A stretch of 64,000 nucleotides of DNA, from assembly GCF_014199985.1 (NCBI RefSeq), contig NZ_JACHOS010000003.1, positions 272,454-336,453 on the forward strand, read 5' to 3'. Below, piece by piece: positions 35,216 through 43,211 of the stretch. This DNA is from Methylorubrum rhodesianum. Lineage in GTDB: Bacteria; Pseudomonadota; Alphaproteobacteria; Rhizobiales; Beijerinckiaceae. How positions within the stretch are numbered: position 1 is the first letter of the stretch; each line of letters opens with the position of its first letter. Made by a program: the position numbers and the translations under genes. Below the pieces are notes generated by a model. The model did no database searches, was not told where the DNA came from, and was given only the letters and a program-made list of their open reading frames with translations.

Positions 35216-35491
35216 TCAGTGCCGGTAATGCTGGATGCGCGTGGTGCGCAGGCCGGCCAGCCCGTGCTGGTCGATGGAGTACTGCCAGCTCAGGAATTCC
35301 TCGGTGGTCAGCGTGTAGCGCTGGCAGGCCTCCTCCAGGCTGAGCAGACCGCCCCGGACGGCGGCCACGACCTCGGCCTTGCGGCGGATGACCCAGCGGC
35401 GGGTGGTGACGGGGGGGAGATCGGCGATCGTCAGGGGGCTGCCGTCGGGCCCGATCACATACTTCACGCGGGGCCGGGGTGTTTCGGTCAT
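35216..35491 (-). CDS. sciP: SciP-like CtrA inhibitor (DUF1153)
   Basis: The 91-residue protein is almost diagnostic for the SciP/DUF1153 family: RPRVKYVIGPDGSPLTIADL, then TTRRWVIRRKAEVVAAVRGG, LLSLEEACQRYTLTTEEFLS and a basic end TTRIQHYRH. In Caulobacter SciP binds CtrA and blocks its promoter activation. The ATG at 35491 gives the family length; a longer in-frame start is not needed. TTAA-like half sites (35544-35558 and 35578-35592) lie upstream and may be CtrA-related. It sits directly before the fliF operon on the same strand. Confidence 0.93.
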   Translation of the reverse strand: MTETPRPRVKYVIGPDGSPLTIADLPPVTTRRWVIRRKAEVVAAVRGGLLSLEEACQRYTLTTEEFLSWQYSIDQHGLAGLRTTRIQHYRH

Positions 35492-35632
35492 GATACGCTC
35501 TACACTCGACTGACCTGTCGAGAAGGAAGCTACTTGCGTCCGCTTAAAAGTTCTTGAAGTCGGCCGTTCGAATGCGATTCGTTCGTTGTTAACGGATGTG
35601 GACAATTGCGCTGCCATCGCTGCTGCAGCGCA

Positions 35633-36304
35633 TCAAGAGCTTGGCGCAGCGAGCGTTTTCACGCTCGAGGCGGGAACGCGGGCCGAGCCGATCGTCAGCA
35701 CCGGTTCGGAGCCGCTGAGGTCGACGCCGTCCACGGTGCCGGACACCTTGGTGTCGACGTTGACCCGCGTCCCCGTCGTGTCGAGGGCATCGACGGTGAT
35801 CGTGTACCGCCCGTCCTTGGCCGCGAGCCCCGAGGTCGCGGTGCCGTCCCACGCGAAGGATTGCGCCCCGGTCTTGAGCGTCGTGGTCTTGGTGGCCACC
35901 ACGGTGCCGTCGCTGGCCTTGATGGTGATGACGGCCTTGGCGGCCGCCCGCTCCGGGGTCAGCGTCCAGGTCGCCTTGCCTTTCGCGAGATCGGAGGTGG
36001 CGCCGTCCGCGGTGATGTTACGGCCGATCAGGCTTGACGCGGAGGAGGCCGAGGCGGCCTTGGAGTTGGTCAGGATCGTGTCCAGCGAGGCGTTGGTCTT
36101 GAGCTGCTGCTCGACGCCCGCGAACTGCACGAGCTGCTGGGTGAACTGGTTGGTGTCGAGCGGATCGAGCGGGTTCTGGTTCTTGAGCTGCGTGGTGAGC
36201 AGCGTCAGGAACTGCGTGAAGTTGCCCGCGATCGACTTCGTGTCGGTGGTCGAGGCGGCACCGGTGGCGGTGATGCTGGTGCTGCTGGTGATCCCGGAGG
36301 CCAT
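35633..36304 (-). CDS. flgD: Flagellar hook assembly protein FlgD
   Basis: The 223-residue protein has the FlgD N-terminal motif LTTQLKNQNPLDPLDTNQFT with QFAGVEQQLKTN, followed by FlgD Tudor-like and Ig-like regions (LIGRNITADG and QSFAWDGTATSGLAAKDGRY). It is the scaffold for hook polymerisation. It lies 9 bp after fliK in one operon, which fits hook building and hook-length control being made together. Confidence 0.93.
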   Translation of the reverse strand: MASGITSSTSITATGAASTTDTKSIAGNFTQFLTLLTTQLKNQNPLDPLDTNQFTQQLVQFAGVEQQLKTNASLDTILTNSKAASASSASSLIGRNITADGATSDLAKGKATWTLTPERAAAKAVITIKASDGTVVATKTTTLKTGAQSFAWDGTATSGLAAKDGRYTITVDALDTTGTRVNVDTKVSGTVDGVDLSGSEPVLTIGSARVPASSVKTLAAPSS

Positions 36305-36313
36305 GGCTCTACC

Positions 36314-37693
36314 TTAGATTCGGATGTCGAGGCCGCTGACGGCCCGCAGGTGCCGCAGGGAAACGGGGTCGAGGGGAGGCGGCCCGTCGTCCCGCCCGGC
36401 CGGCCCTCCGCCGGAGCGCCCGCGGGACGCCGACTCGCCGTCCCGGCCGCCCTGGGATCCGGTCTCGCCGCGCAGGGACAGGTCGATCCCGCCCGCCTCC
36501 GCGCCGACATCGAAGCCCGCCTGCGCGAGGGCCTGTTGCAGGGAGCCCGCGTCGCGCTGGAGCAGGGCAAGGGTCTCGGGACGGTCCACGACGAGATGCG
36601 CCCGGGCCTTGCCGCCCGCCTTGTCGAGTTCGAGCGACACGTCGATGCGGCCGAGTTCGACCGGGTCGAGTCGGATCGCGAAGCGGTTCATGCCGGAGAG
36701 CGAGCGCAGCCCGATCGTCATCGGCACGGCGCCGAGGGGAATCGGCGGCGTTGCGGGCTGAGGCGTCGCGGCCGCGGCCTCTGCCGCCGGGGCCGCCTGC
36801 GCGGGAGCCGCGCCGCTGCTGCCGGGCGGGGTCGGGGGGGGCGCCGCGCCGACGGCCGGAGCGGGCGAGGGCGCCGCGGCCTGCGTGCCGTCGAGCGCCG
36901 CCTCGAAGCCGGCCGTGTCCGGGGCGGCGGAGGTGGGGCGTGCGGCCGGGTCCGCTTTCGCGGCATGTCCGGCTGCGGCCGTCTCGCCGGGCCCGCCCGC
37001 CACGGGGCCGCTCTCGCCGGACCCGCCCGCGGCCGGAGCCGTCGGCGCCGTGGTCGCGGCAGGGGGCGGCGAGAGCAGGGCGGTGGGATCGGCGGCCGCC
37101 GCATGATCGGTCTCGTCCTGGTCTCGGGTCTCGTCCTCGGACAGGGCGAGGGCTCCGGCCTCCTCCGCGGCGGCCCCTTCCGCGGCCGCCTCCTGCGCCG
37201 CCGCTTGAACCGCCTCGCCTTCGGCCGGGCGTTCCGGCCGCTGAGCGGGCGAATCCACGTCCCGGCCCGGCGCCCGCGCCGAATCGGCCCCCGAGCCGCC
37301 CGCCGCATGGCTCTCCGGACGCGACGTGCCGCGGGCGGAGGCGAGCCGCGCCCGGCTCTCCGCCGAAACTCCGGATCGCCAGCCCTCGGCCCCGGCGCCG
37401 TCGGTCTTCGTGGTATCAGCCTTCGCGTTTCCGGCCTTGGAGATCCTGGCCTCGGCGGCTTCAGCCCTGGCGGCCGCTGTCCTTGCCGCCCCCCACTTCT
37501 CCGCCCCGTCGGCATCGCTCCGGGCGGAGGCGGCCTCGTCGCGGCGGAGGGCGGGCCGGGTCGGGGCCGCGGGCTTCCGCTCCGCGGCCTCCAGGCTGAA
37601 GCGCGCGGCGCCCTCGCTCCCGCGCCCCGCGGGCGAGGCGGGCCGCAGGGTCTGTCTGAAAAACACCTCCGCCAGATCTGTGCGCGAAACCAA
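36314..37693 (-). CDS. fliK: Flagellar hook-length control protein FliK
   Basis: The 459-residue protein has a long Ala/Pro/Glu-rich, low-complexity N-terminal region and a compact C-terminal FliK domain (RLDPVELGRIDVSLELDKAG, then ARAHLVVDRPETLALLQRDA and LQQALAQAGFDV). It acts as the hook ruler and triggers the export switch. The start is TTG at 37693, preceded by GATGAGGA. It is the first gene of the fliK-flgD operon, 33 nt after the start predicted from the sigma-54 site. Confidence 0.88.
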   Translation of the reverse strand: MVSRTDLAEVFFRQTLRPASPAGRGSEGAARFSLEAAERKPAAPTRPALRRDEAASARSDADGAEKWGAARTAAARAEAAEARISKAGNAKADTTKTDGAGAEGWRSGVSAESRARLASARGTSRPESHAAGGSGADSARAPGRDVDSPAQRPERPAEGEAVQAAAQEAAAEGAAAEEAGALALSEDETRDQDETDHAAAADPTALLSPPPAATTAPTAPAAGGSGESGPVAGGPGETAAAGHAAKADPAARPTSAAPDTAGFEAALDGTQAAAPSPAPAVGAAPPPTPPGSSGAAPAQAAPAAEAAAATPQPATPPIPLGAVPMTIGLRSLSGMNRFAIRLDPVELGRIDVSLELDKAGGKARAHLVVDRPETLALLQRDAGSLQQALAQAGFDVGAEAGGIDLSLRGETGSQGGRDGESASRGRSGGGPAGRDDGPPPLDPVSLRHLRAVSGLDIRI

Positions 37694-37736
37694 GATGCCG
37701 TCCTCATCCTGCAGGGCCGAAGCCGCGGGCGGTCAG

Positions 37737-37752
37737 AGCAAGCCGCGCGCCA
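37737..37752 (-). promoter_or_regulatory. Sigma-54 promoter of fliK-flgD
   Basis: On the minus strand TGGCGCGCGGCTTGCT has the -24 GG and -12 GC elements exactly 10 bp apart and differs from TGGCACG-N4-TTGCW by one base. Transcription would start near 37726, 33 nt before the fliK start. FlbD, encoded nearby, is the expected activator. The remaining gap to 38027 shows no gene. Confidence 0.7.
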
Positions 37753-38027
37753 CGGGCGATATTCCGCAAGTACCTGAAATCGTGCCGGAAAATTTGATCG
37801 TAAGAGAGGCGCCGCGCCTTGGCCCGGCCGGATCTGCCGTCCGCCCGGCAGGATTTGCCGGCTGCGGAGGGAGGGCGATGCGAGCCGTCGGCCCTCTCTC
37901 GGCCGCGCCGTCCCTGGAAAGTCGGGATCGGGATCGCTATAGACACCGGACATGCGTCCGGGCTCCGCAGGCCCGCGCGCGCCCGAAGGCTCCGCCAACG
38001 GCCGGCATCCGGCCCTGATCACCGGCC

Positions 38028-39185
38028 ATGAACTCGCTGGATCTCCCGAAGCCCCCGCACGAGACGCGCGTCGTCGTCGCCATGTCGGGCGGCGTCGATT
38101 CGTCGGTGGTCGCCGGGCTGTTGAAGCGCGAGGGCTACGACGTCGTCGGTGTCACGCTGCAACTCTACGACCACGGCGCGGCGACCCACCGCAAGGGCGC
38201 CTGCTGCGCCGGGCGCGACATCCACGACGCGCGGGCGGTCGCCGAGACGCTCGGCATCCCGCACTACGTGCTCGATTACGAGGACCGCTTCCGCGAATCG
38301 GTGATCGACCGCTTCGCCGAGAGCTATCTCTCGGGCGAGACGCCGATTCCCTGCGTCGAGTGCAACCGCTCGGTCAAGTTCCGCGATCTGCTCGGCCTGG
38401 CCCGGGATCTCGGCGCCGAGGCGCTGGCCACCGGCCACTACGTCGCGAGTCGGGCGCGGGCGGGGGGCGGGCGCGCCCTCTACCGCGCCCTCGATCCGGC
38501 CCGCGACCAGAGCTACTTCCTCTACGCCACGACGCCCGAGCAGCTCGCCTACCTGCGCTTTCCCCTGGGCGAGCGGCCCAAGGACGAGACCCGCGCGCTC
38601 GCCCGCGAACTCGGCCTCGCGGTCGCCGACAAGGCCGACAGCCAGGACATCTGCTTCGTGCCGCAGGGCGGCTATGCCGACATCATCGCCAAGCTGAGGC
38701 CCGAGGCGGCCCGGCCCGGCGAGATCGTCGATCTCGATGGGCGCCGGCTCGGCGAGCACGAGGGCATCATCCACTACACGGTGGGCCAGCGCCGCGGCCT
38801 CAGGCTCTCCGTCGGCGAGCCGCTCTACGTGGTGCGGCTGGAGCCCGAGACCGCCCGTGTCGTCGTCGGGCCGCGTGCGGCGCTCGCCACCCGCCGTATC
38901 CGCCTGGCCGACCTCAACTGGCTCGGCGACGGCGCGCCGGAAGACGTCGCCGACCGGCCGGTGGCCGTGCGCGTGCGCTCGACCCGCGAGCCGCGGCCCG
39001 CACGCCTCTCGTGGAACGCGGCCGAAGCGTGCGCCGAGGTCGAACTAGTCGTTCCCGAGGACGGGGTCTCGCCGGGACAGGCCTGCGTGATCTACGCCGA
39101 TGACGGTCCGCGCGCGCAGGTGCTCGGCGGCGGCACCATCCGCCGGATCGGCGCGTTGCAGGCAGGCGCCGCCGAGGCCGCCTGA
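38028..39185 (+). CDS. mnmA: tRNA-specific 2-thiouridylase MnmA
   Basis: The 385-residue protein has the PP-loop ATP motif [16 protein letters not shown], catalytic cysteines in [14 protein letters not shown] and [13 protein letters not shown], and the family motif [10 protein letters not shown]. It thiolates U34 of Glu, Gln and Lys tRNAs. The ATG is at 38028; the C-terminal beta-barrel domain is complete. It is not in an obvious operon. Confidence 0.96.
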   Translation: MNSLDLPKPPHETRVVVAMSGGVDSSVVAGLLKREGYDVVGVTLQLYDHGAATHRKGACCAGRDIHDARAVAETLGIPHYVLDYEDRFRESVIDRFAESYLSGETPIPCVECNRSVKFRDLLGLARDLGAEALATGHYVASRARAGGGRALYRALDPARDQSYFLYATTPEQLAYLRFPLGERPKDETRALARELGLAVADKADSQDICFVPQGGYADIIAKLRPEAARPGEIVDLDGRRLGEHEGIIHYTVGQRRGLRLSVGEPLYVVRLEPETARVVVGPRAALATRRIRLADLNWLGDGAPEDVADRPVAVRVRSTREPRPARLSWNAAEACAEVELVVPEDGVSPGQACVIYADDGPRAQVLGGGTIRRIGALQAGAAEAA

Positions 39186-39295
39186 TGGGGGCGCCTCACG
39201 CGCGGATTCAGATTTCCTCGAGACGGCGCGCAGAAGGGCCCGCGAAGGCGGCCGCCGGCGCTCGGGGCCGGACATGATGAGAGGGTGACTTTTAC

Positions 39296-39952
39296 ATGCT
39301 GAGCGAGCGGGCGCCCGAGGCCGGGCCGACCACCGAGCTGATGCGCAAGGCCTATGCCCGCTGGGCGCCGGTCTACGACGTCGTCTACGACAAGCTCACC
39401 GAACCCGCCGCCCGGGCCGCCGTCGAGGCGGCGGTCGCCCATGGACCGCGGGTGCTGGAGGCCGGCGTCGGCACCGGCCTGTCGCTCGGCTACTATCCCC
39501 GCGACAGCTTCGTCTGCGGCGTCGATCTCTCCGAGGACATGCTCAAGCGCGCCCGCGGAAAAGTCCGGCGCAAGGGGCTGACCCACGTCAAGGGGCTCCA
39601 GGTCATGGACGTCTGCCGCCTCGGCTATGCCGATGCGAGCTTCGACGCGGTGGTGGCGCAGTTCCTCATCACCCTGGTGCCGAATCCGGAGGCCGCGCTC
39701 TCCGAATTCCTCCGCGTGGTGCGTCCCGGCGGCGGCATCGTGCTCGCCAACCACTTCGGTCAGTCGAATGGTCCGGTGGCCCGGGTCGAGGAGATCGTCG
39801 CGCCGCTCTGCACCAAGATCGGCTGGTCCTCGGACTTCAAGGCGACCCGGATCGAGGCTTGGGCGCAGCGCAACGGCGTCGAGGTGGTCGGCCTCGCGCC
39901 GACCTTCCCCGGCGGCTTCTTCAAAATCCTGCGGATGCGCAAGCGGGGCTGA
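39296..39952 (+). CDS. pmtA: PmtA-like phospholipid N-methyltransferase
   Basis: The 218-residue SAM-dependent methyltransferase has motif I VLEAGVGTGLSLGYYP, the acidic residue CGVDLSEDML, motif II-like ASFDAVVAQFLITLVPNP and motif III-like LRVVRPGGGIVLANHF. The start (YARWAPVYDVVYDKLTEPAA) and length match the Rhodobacter/rhizobial PmtA group, which methylates phosphatidylethanolamine to phosphatidylcholine. A related ubiquinone-type methyltransferase is the main alternative. A TVP38 membrane protein follows after 38 bp. Confidence 0.85.
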   Translation: MLSERAPEAGPTTELMRKAYARWAPVYDVVYDKLTEPAARAAVEAAVAHGPRVLEAGVGTGLSLGYYPRDSFVCGVDLSEDMLKRARGKVRRKGLTHVKGLQVMDVCRLGYADASFDAVVAQFLITLVPNPEAALSEFLRVVRPGGGIVLANHFGQSNGPVARVEEIVAPLCTKIGWSSDFKATRIEAWAQRNGVEVVGLAPTFPGGFFKILRMRKRG

Positions 39953-39990
39953 GGGCTGGCAGGCGAACACCGTCCGGCGGAGGCAGGCCG

Positions 39991-40830
39991 ATGACGCCAC
40001 GGGGCGGGGAGGGCGTCCGGCCGCATGACCGGCCGCGTGAGCAGCATCCCGAGTCCGGCGGGACGCCGGGGCCGCGCCGGCCCTGGCTGCGCTGGCTCCC
40101 GCTCCTGATCCTGGCCGCGCTCTCCGTCGGCATCCTCGCCTCGGGCGGCGCCCACTTCCTCGACCTCGACCGGCTCTCCGAATCGCGGGTCTGGCTCCAG
40201 ACGCTCATCGCCGAGGACCGGATTCGGGCGATCGCGCTGGCCTGCCTCGTCTATGTCGGCTCGGTCGTGGTCTCGCTGCCCGCGACGCTGGTGCTCACGG
40301 TGCTGGCCGGGCTGCTGTTCGGCCCGGTGACCGGAGCCCTGATGGCCATCGGCTCGTCGACGACGGGCGCGGCGATCGTGTTCTCGGTCGGGCGCTACGC
40401 CGCCGGCGACCTGATCCGGCGCAAGGCCGGACCCCGGCTGGGTCGCTTCGCGGACGGGTTCCGCCGCGACGGCTTCGGCTACATCCTGATCCTGCGGCTC
40501 CTGCCGATCTTTCCCTACTGGATCACCAACCTCGCCCCGGCCGCCTTCGGCGTGTCGCTTCGCACCTTCGCGCTCGCCACCCTGCTCGGCCTGACGCCGG
40601 GCGCCTTCATCTATGCCGGTCTCGGCGCCGGACTCGAGGATCTGCTGGCGACCCGCGACGCGGCGAAGGCGGCCTGCCTCGCGGCCGGAGGAACGGATTG
40701 CTCGCAGGGCCTCGATCTTCGCGCTCTGGTGACGCCCGGCATGGTCGCGGCGCTGGCGGCGCTGGCAGGATTTGCTCTTTTGACGGTTTATCTGCGCCGA
40801 CGGCTTGAGCGCCGGACGCTTCGCGCATAA
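39991..40830 (+). CDS. TVP38/TMEM64-family membrane protein
   Basis: The 279-residue protein has about six hydrophobic segments and the DedA/VTT-like signature (LAGLLFGPVTGALMAIGSST, then ILRLLPIFPYWITNLAPAAF and LGLTPGAFIYAGLGAGLE). Members are lipid scramblase-like or transporter proteins of the inner membrane. The ATG at 39991 follows GGAGGCAGG. It probably shares an operon with pmtA, consistent with a phospholipid role. Confidence 0.85.
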   Translation: MTPRGGEGVRPHDRPREQHPESGGTPGPRRPWLRWLPLLILAALSVGILASGGAHFLDLDRLSESRVWLQTLIAEDRIRAIALACLVYVGSVVVSLPATLVLTVLAGLLFGPVTGALMAIGSSTTGAAIVFSVGRYAAGDLIRRKAGPRLGRFADGFRRDGFGYILILRLLPIFPYWITNLAPAAFGVSLRTFALATLLGLTPGAFIYAGLGAGLEDLLATRDAAKAACLAAGGTDCSQGLDLRALVTPGMVAALAALAGFALLTVYLRRRLERRTLRA

Positions 40831-40953
40831 GACTTGCGCACAAGCGAATGGCGCGCGTCACCTGACGGCCGTACAACCTGTGCGGCAGGGGGGAGCCGGC
40901 AAAGGGGGCGCGCCATCCGAACCGCGATTGGACGACACAACGACGGGTGACGC

Positions 40954-42510
40954 TTGAAACGGCCCCGCCTTCCGTTTCCTGGCCGGCCATCGGAGCCGGC
41001 GGACGCGGCGCAGAATGATCCGGCGGTCGCGGCCGCCTTGCCCTGGCATATCGAGGCACCGGCCGGCACGACGCCGCCGCGCGCGCGCGCCTTCGCCTGG
41101 CTCGGGCGGCTGGGCCTGTCGGGCCGCCTGTTCCTGCTGACGGTGGCCTTCGTCGTCCTGGCCGAGATCCTGATCTACGTCCCGGCGGTGGCGACCTACC
41201 GGCTGTCGCGGCTGTCCGACCGGGTTGCGGCAGCGCGGGTCGCCGCCCTCGTTCTGAACGCCGCCCCCGAAGGTCAGGTGCCCGAAGAGACCGCCCGGCG
41301 CCTGCTGATGGGCGTCGGCGCCCGCGCCATCGCCGTGCGGGTCGGCGAGACGTGGCGCTACCTCACCGACGGACCGGTGCCGTCCGCGGTGGCCGAGACG
41401 GTCGATCTGCGCCAGCGCGGCCTGACGGGCTCGGTCGGCGGCGCCTTCCGGACGCTGTTCCTCCACACCGAGGCGCCGATCCGGGCGATCGGGCCGGGGC
41501 AGGACGGCTTCGATGCCGTCGAGGTTCTGCTCGACGAGGGGCCCCTGCGGGCGGCTCTGACCGATTTCTCGCTTCGCCTGCTCGTCGCCTGCCTCATCAT
41601 CGCGGTGCTGGCGGCCGGGCTCGTCTTCTTCGTGCTCCAGCGGGCGATCGTGCGGCCGGTGGTCCGGCTCGCCCGCGACATCGCCGCCTTCGCCGACGAT
41701 CCCGAGCGGACCGACCGGCTGGCCCGGCGCTCGGCGCGCACCGACGAGATCGGGCAGGCGGAGAACGCGCTCGCCCGGATGCAGGTGGCGCTCGGCGGCG
41801 AGCTGCGCCAGCGGCGCCGGCTGGCCGAACTCGGCCTCTCCGTGAGCAAGATCAACCACGAACTGCGCAACCTGCTCACCACCGCCCAGCTGCTCGGCGA
41901 TCGCCTGGAAAGCGTCTCCGACCCCCTGGTTCAGCGCGTTGCGCCGCGTCTCGTGGAGACCCTCGACCGGGCGATCCGCTTCTGCGAGGCGACGCTGGCC
42001 TATGGCCGCGCCACGGAGCCGAATCCACAGCGGCGCATGGTGGCGCTGGCGCCCCTGTTCGAGGAATTGACCGACCTCGCCGACCTGATGCCGGCGGCCC
42101 GCATCCGCGTGGAGGCGCGCGCGGCGCCGGATCTGGAGATCGACGCCGATCCCGAGCAGCTCCTGCGGGCGTTGACCAACCTCGTGCGCAACGCGGTCCA
42201 GGCCCATGCCGCGGCCAGGACCGCGGACGGCACGGTGCTGATCGAGGGCGTCCGCGTCGGGCCGCCCGGCACGGGTTCCGTCACGATCCTCGTGACCGAC
42301 AACGGCCCCGGCGTGCCCGAGCGGGCCAAGTCCAACCTGTTCGCCGCCTTCCAGGGCTCGACCCGGGCCGGCGGCACCGGCCTCGGCCTCGCCATCGCCT
42401 CGGAACTGGTGCGCCTCAACGGCGGCACCCTCTGCCTCGACGAGACCGCGAACGGGGCCCGCTTCCGCATCGCCATCCCGGACCGCGCCGCGGGGGTGAA
42501 GGCGGCTTGA
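40954..42510 (+). CDS. Sensor histidine kinase with HAMP domain
   Basis: The 518-residue kinase has a transmembrane helix near residues 58-80, a periplasmic sensor of about 120 residues, a second helix near 207-230, a HAMP domain (RPVVRLARDIAAFADDPE), a short dimerisation segment with His in SKINHELRNLLTTAQ, and a HATPase with NLVRNAVQAH, TDNGPGVP and GGTGLGLAIA boxes. It starts at a TTG (40954). There is no receiver domain and no adjacent response regulator, so it is an orphan kinase; the signal is unknown. Confidence 0.88.
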   Translation: MKRPRLPFPGRPSEPADAAQNDPAVAAALPWHIEAPAGTTPPRARAFAWLGRLGLSGRLFLLTVAFVVLAEILIYVPAVATYRLSRLSDRVAAARVAALVLNAAPEGQVPEETARRLLMGVGARAIAVRVGETWRYLTDGPVPSAVAETVDLRQRGLTGSVGGAFRTLFLHTEAPIRAIGPGQDGFDAVEVLLDEGPLRAALTDFSLRLLVACLIIAVLAAGLVFFVLQRAIVRPVVRLARDIAAFADDPERTDRLARRSARTDEIGQAENALARMQVALGGELRQRRRLAELGLSVSKINHELRNLLTTAQLLGDRLESVSDPLVQRVAPRLVETLDRAIRFCEATLAYGRATEPNPQRRMVALAPLFEELTDLADLMPAARIRVEARAAPDLEIDADPEQLLRALTNLVRNAVQAHAAARTADGTVLIEGVRVGPPGTGSVTILVTDNGPGVPERAKSNLFAAFQGSTRAGGTGLGLAIASELVRLNGGTLCLDETANGARFRIAIPDRAAGVKAA

Positions 42511-42552
42511 GCGCAGCGGCGAGCGGCCCTCAACGTTGCCGCGGTACTTGTT

Positions 42553-42577
42553 CGATATCTTTTTTGATATAATATCG
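42553..42577. promoter_or_regulatory. Promoter and operator of the toxin-antitoxin pair
   Basis: An AT-rich patch carries a perfect -10 TATAAT (42568-42573) and inverted CGATAT (42553-42558)/ATATCG (42572-42577) with an extra GATAT between. Overlap of the -10 with the dyad is typical of toxin-antitoxin autoregulation by an Xre-type antitoxin. Transcription would begin near 42580. Confidence 0.55.
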
Positions 42578-42617
42578 GCCTATGCCGTAGCAGGTCGAAA
42601 TTCTCAATGAGGCTGTC

Positions 42618-42905
42618 GTGGCCGAGCTCGACGCGTGGCCCGTGAAGGTCCGCGCTGCCCTGGACAAGATCGTGGAGCGGATCGAGACACTCGGGTTGGA
42701 GCGCCTTCACGAGCCGCACGTCAAACACCTGCAAGACAAGATTTGGGAGATGCGCCCGAGCGCGGGCGGCAACGAGGGTCGGGCGCTCTACGTGGCGGTT
42801 TCAGGCCGGCGCGTGGTGATCTTGGCTGCTTTCATGAAGAAGACCCGGAAGACGCCCAAGCGATGGTTGGATCTTGCCACGGAGAGAGCAAGAGGCGTGC
42901 TGTGA
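42618..42905 (+). CDS. higB: HigB/RelE-type toxin, N-terminus doubtful because of an in-frame amber codon
   Basis: The 95-residue frame from GTG 42618 carries the phage-Gp49/HigB toxin motifs IETLGLERLHEPHVKHLQDK, IWEMRPS, ALYVAVSGRRVVILAAFMKK and TRKTPKRWLDLATERA. These are mRNA interferases of the RelE fold. The usual first strand would be encoded just upstream: ATG CCG TAG CAG GTC GAA ATT CTC at 42582, in frame, giving MP-stop-QVEIL. The TAG at 42588 (TGG would be typical) blocks it. GAGG 5 bp before the GTG at 42618 allows a shorter protein that lacks strand 1. It overlaps the antitoxin start by one base. Confidence 0.75.
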   Translation: MAELDAWPVKVRAALDKIVERIETLGLERLHEPHVKHLQDKIWEMRPSAGGNEGRALYVAVSGRRVVILAAFMKKTRKTPKRWLDLATERARGVL

Positions 42906-43204
42906 TGACAATTCCGTTCAAGACCGTCCGCGAGCGCTGGAACGCTGATCCGGAATATCAGGTCGTGCGCGACGAGATCTCGTCTGAGATGGACCTTGCC
43001 TTCGCGATGGCTGAGGCCCGTCACTACGCCAAGCTGTCCCAGGCCGAGGTTGCCCGACGCATCGGCACGTCTCAGGCCATGGTCGCCCGTTGGGAGACGG
43101 GCAAGAGCGCACCGACGACGACGTCGTTGCGCCGCTTTGCCCAGGCGACCGGAACGACACTGCAGATTCGACTCGGGGGCAGGGGTACGGACGAGGCTTC
43201 GTAG
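42905..43204 (+). CDS. higA: HigA-type Xre-family antitoxin
   Basis: The 99-residue protein has an N-terminal toxin-contacting part (FKTVRERWNADPEYQVVRDE) and an Xre helix-turn-helix (LSQAEVARRIGTSQAMVARW, then ETGKSAPTTTSLRRFAQATG) at about residues 42-85. It neutralises the toxin encoded just before it and binds the AT-rich operator at 42553-42577. Toxin-before-antitoxin order is characteristic of higBA. The ATG overlaps the toxin stop by one base. Confidence 0.88.
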   Translation: MTIPFKTVRERWNADPEYQVVRDEISSEMDLAFAMAEARHYAKLSQAEVARRIGTSQAMVARWETGKSAPTTTSLRRFAQATGTTLQIRLGGRGTDEAS

Positions 43205-43211
43205 GGTTGCC

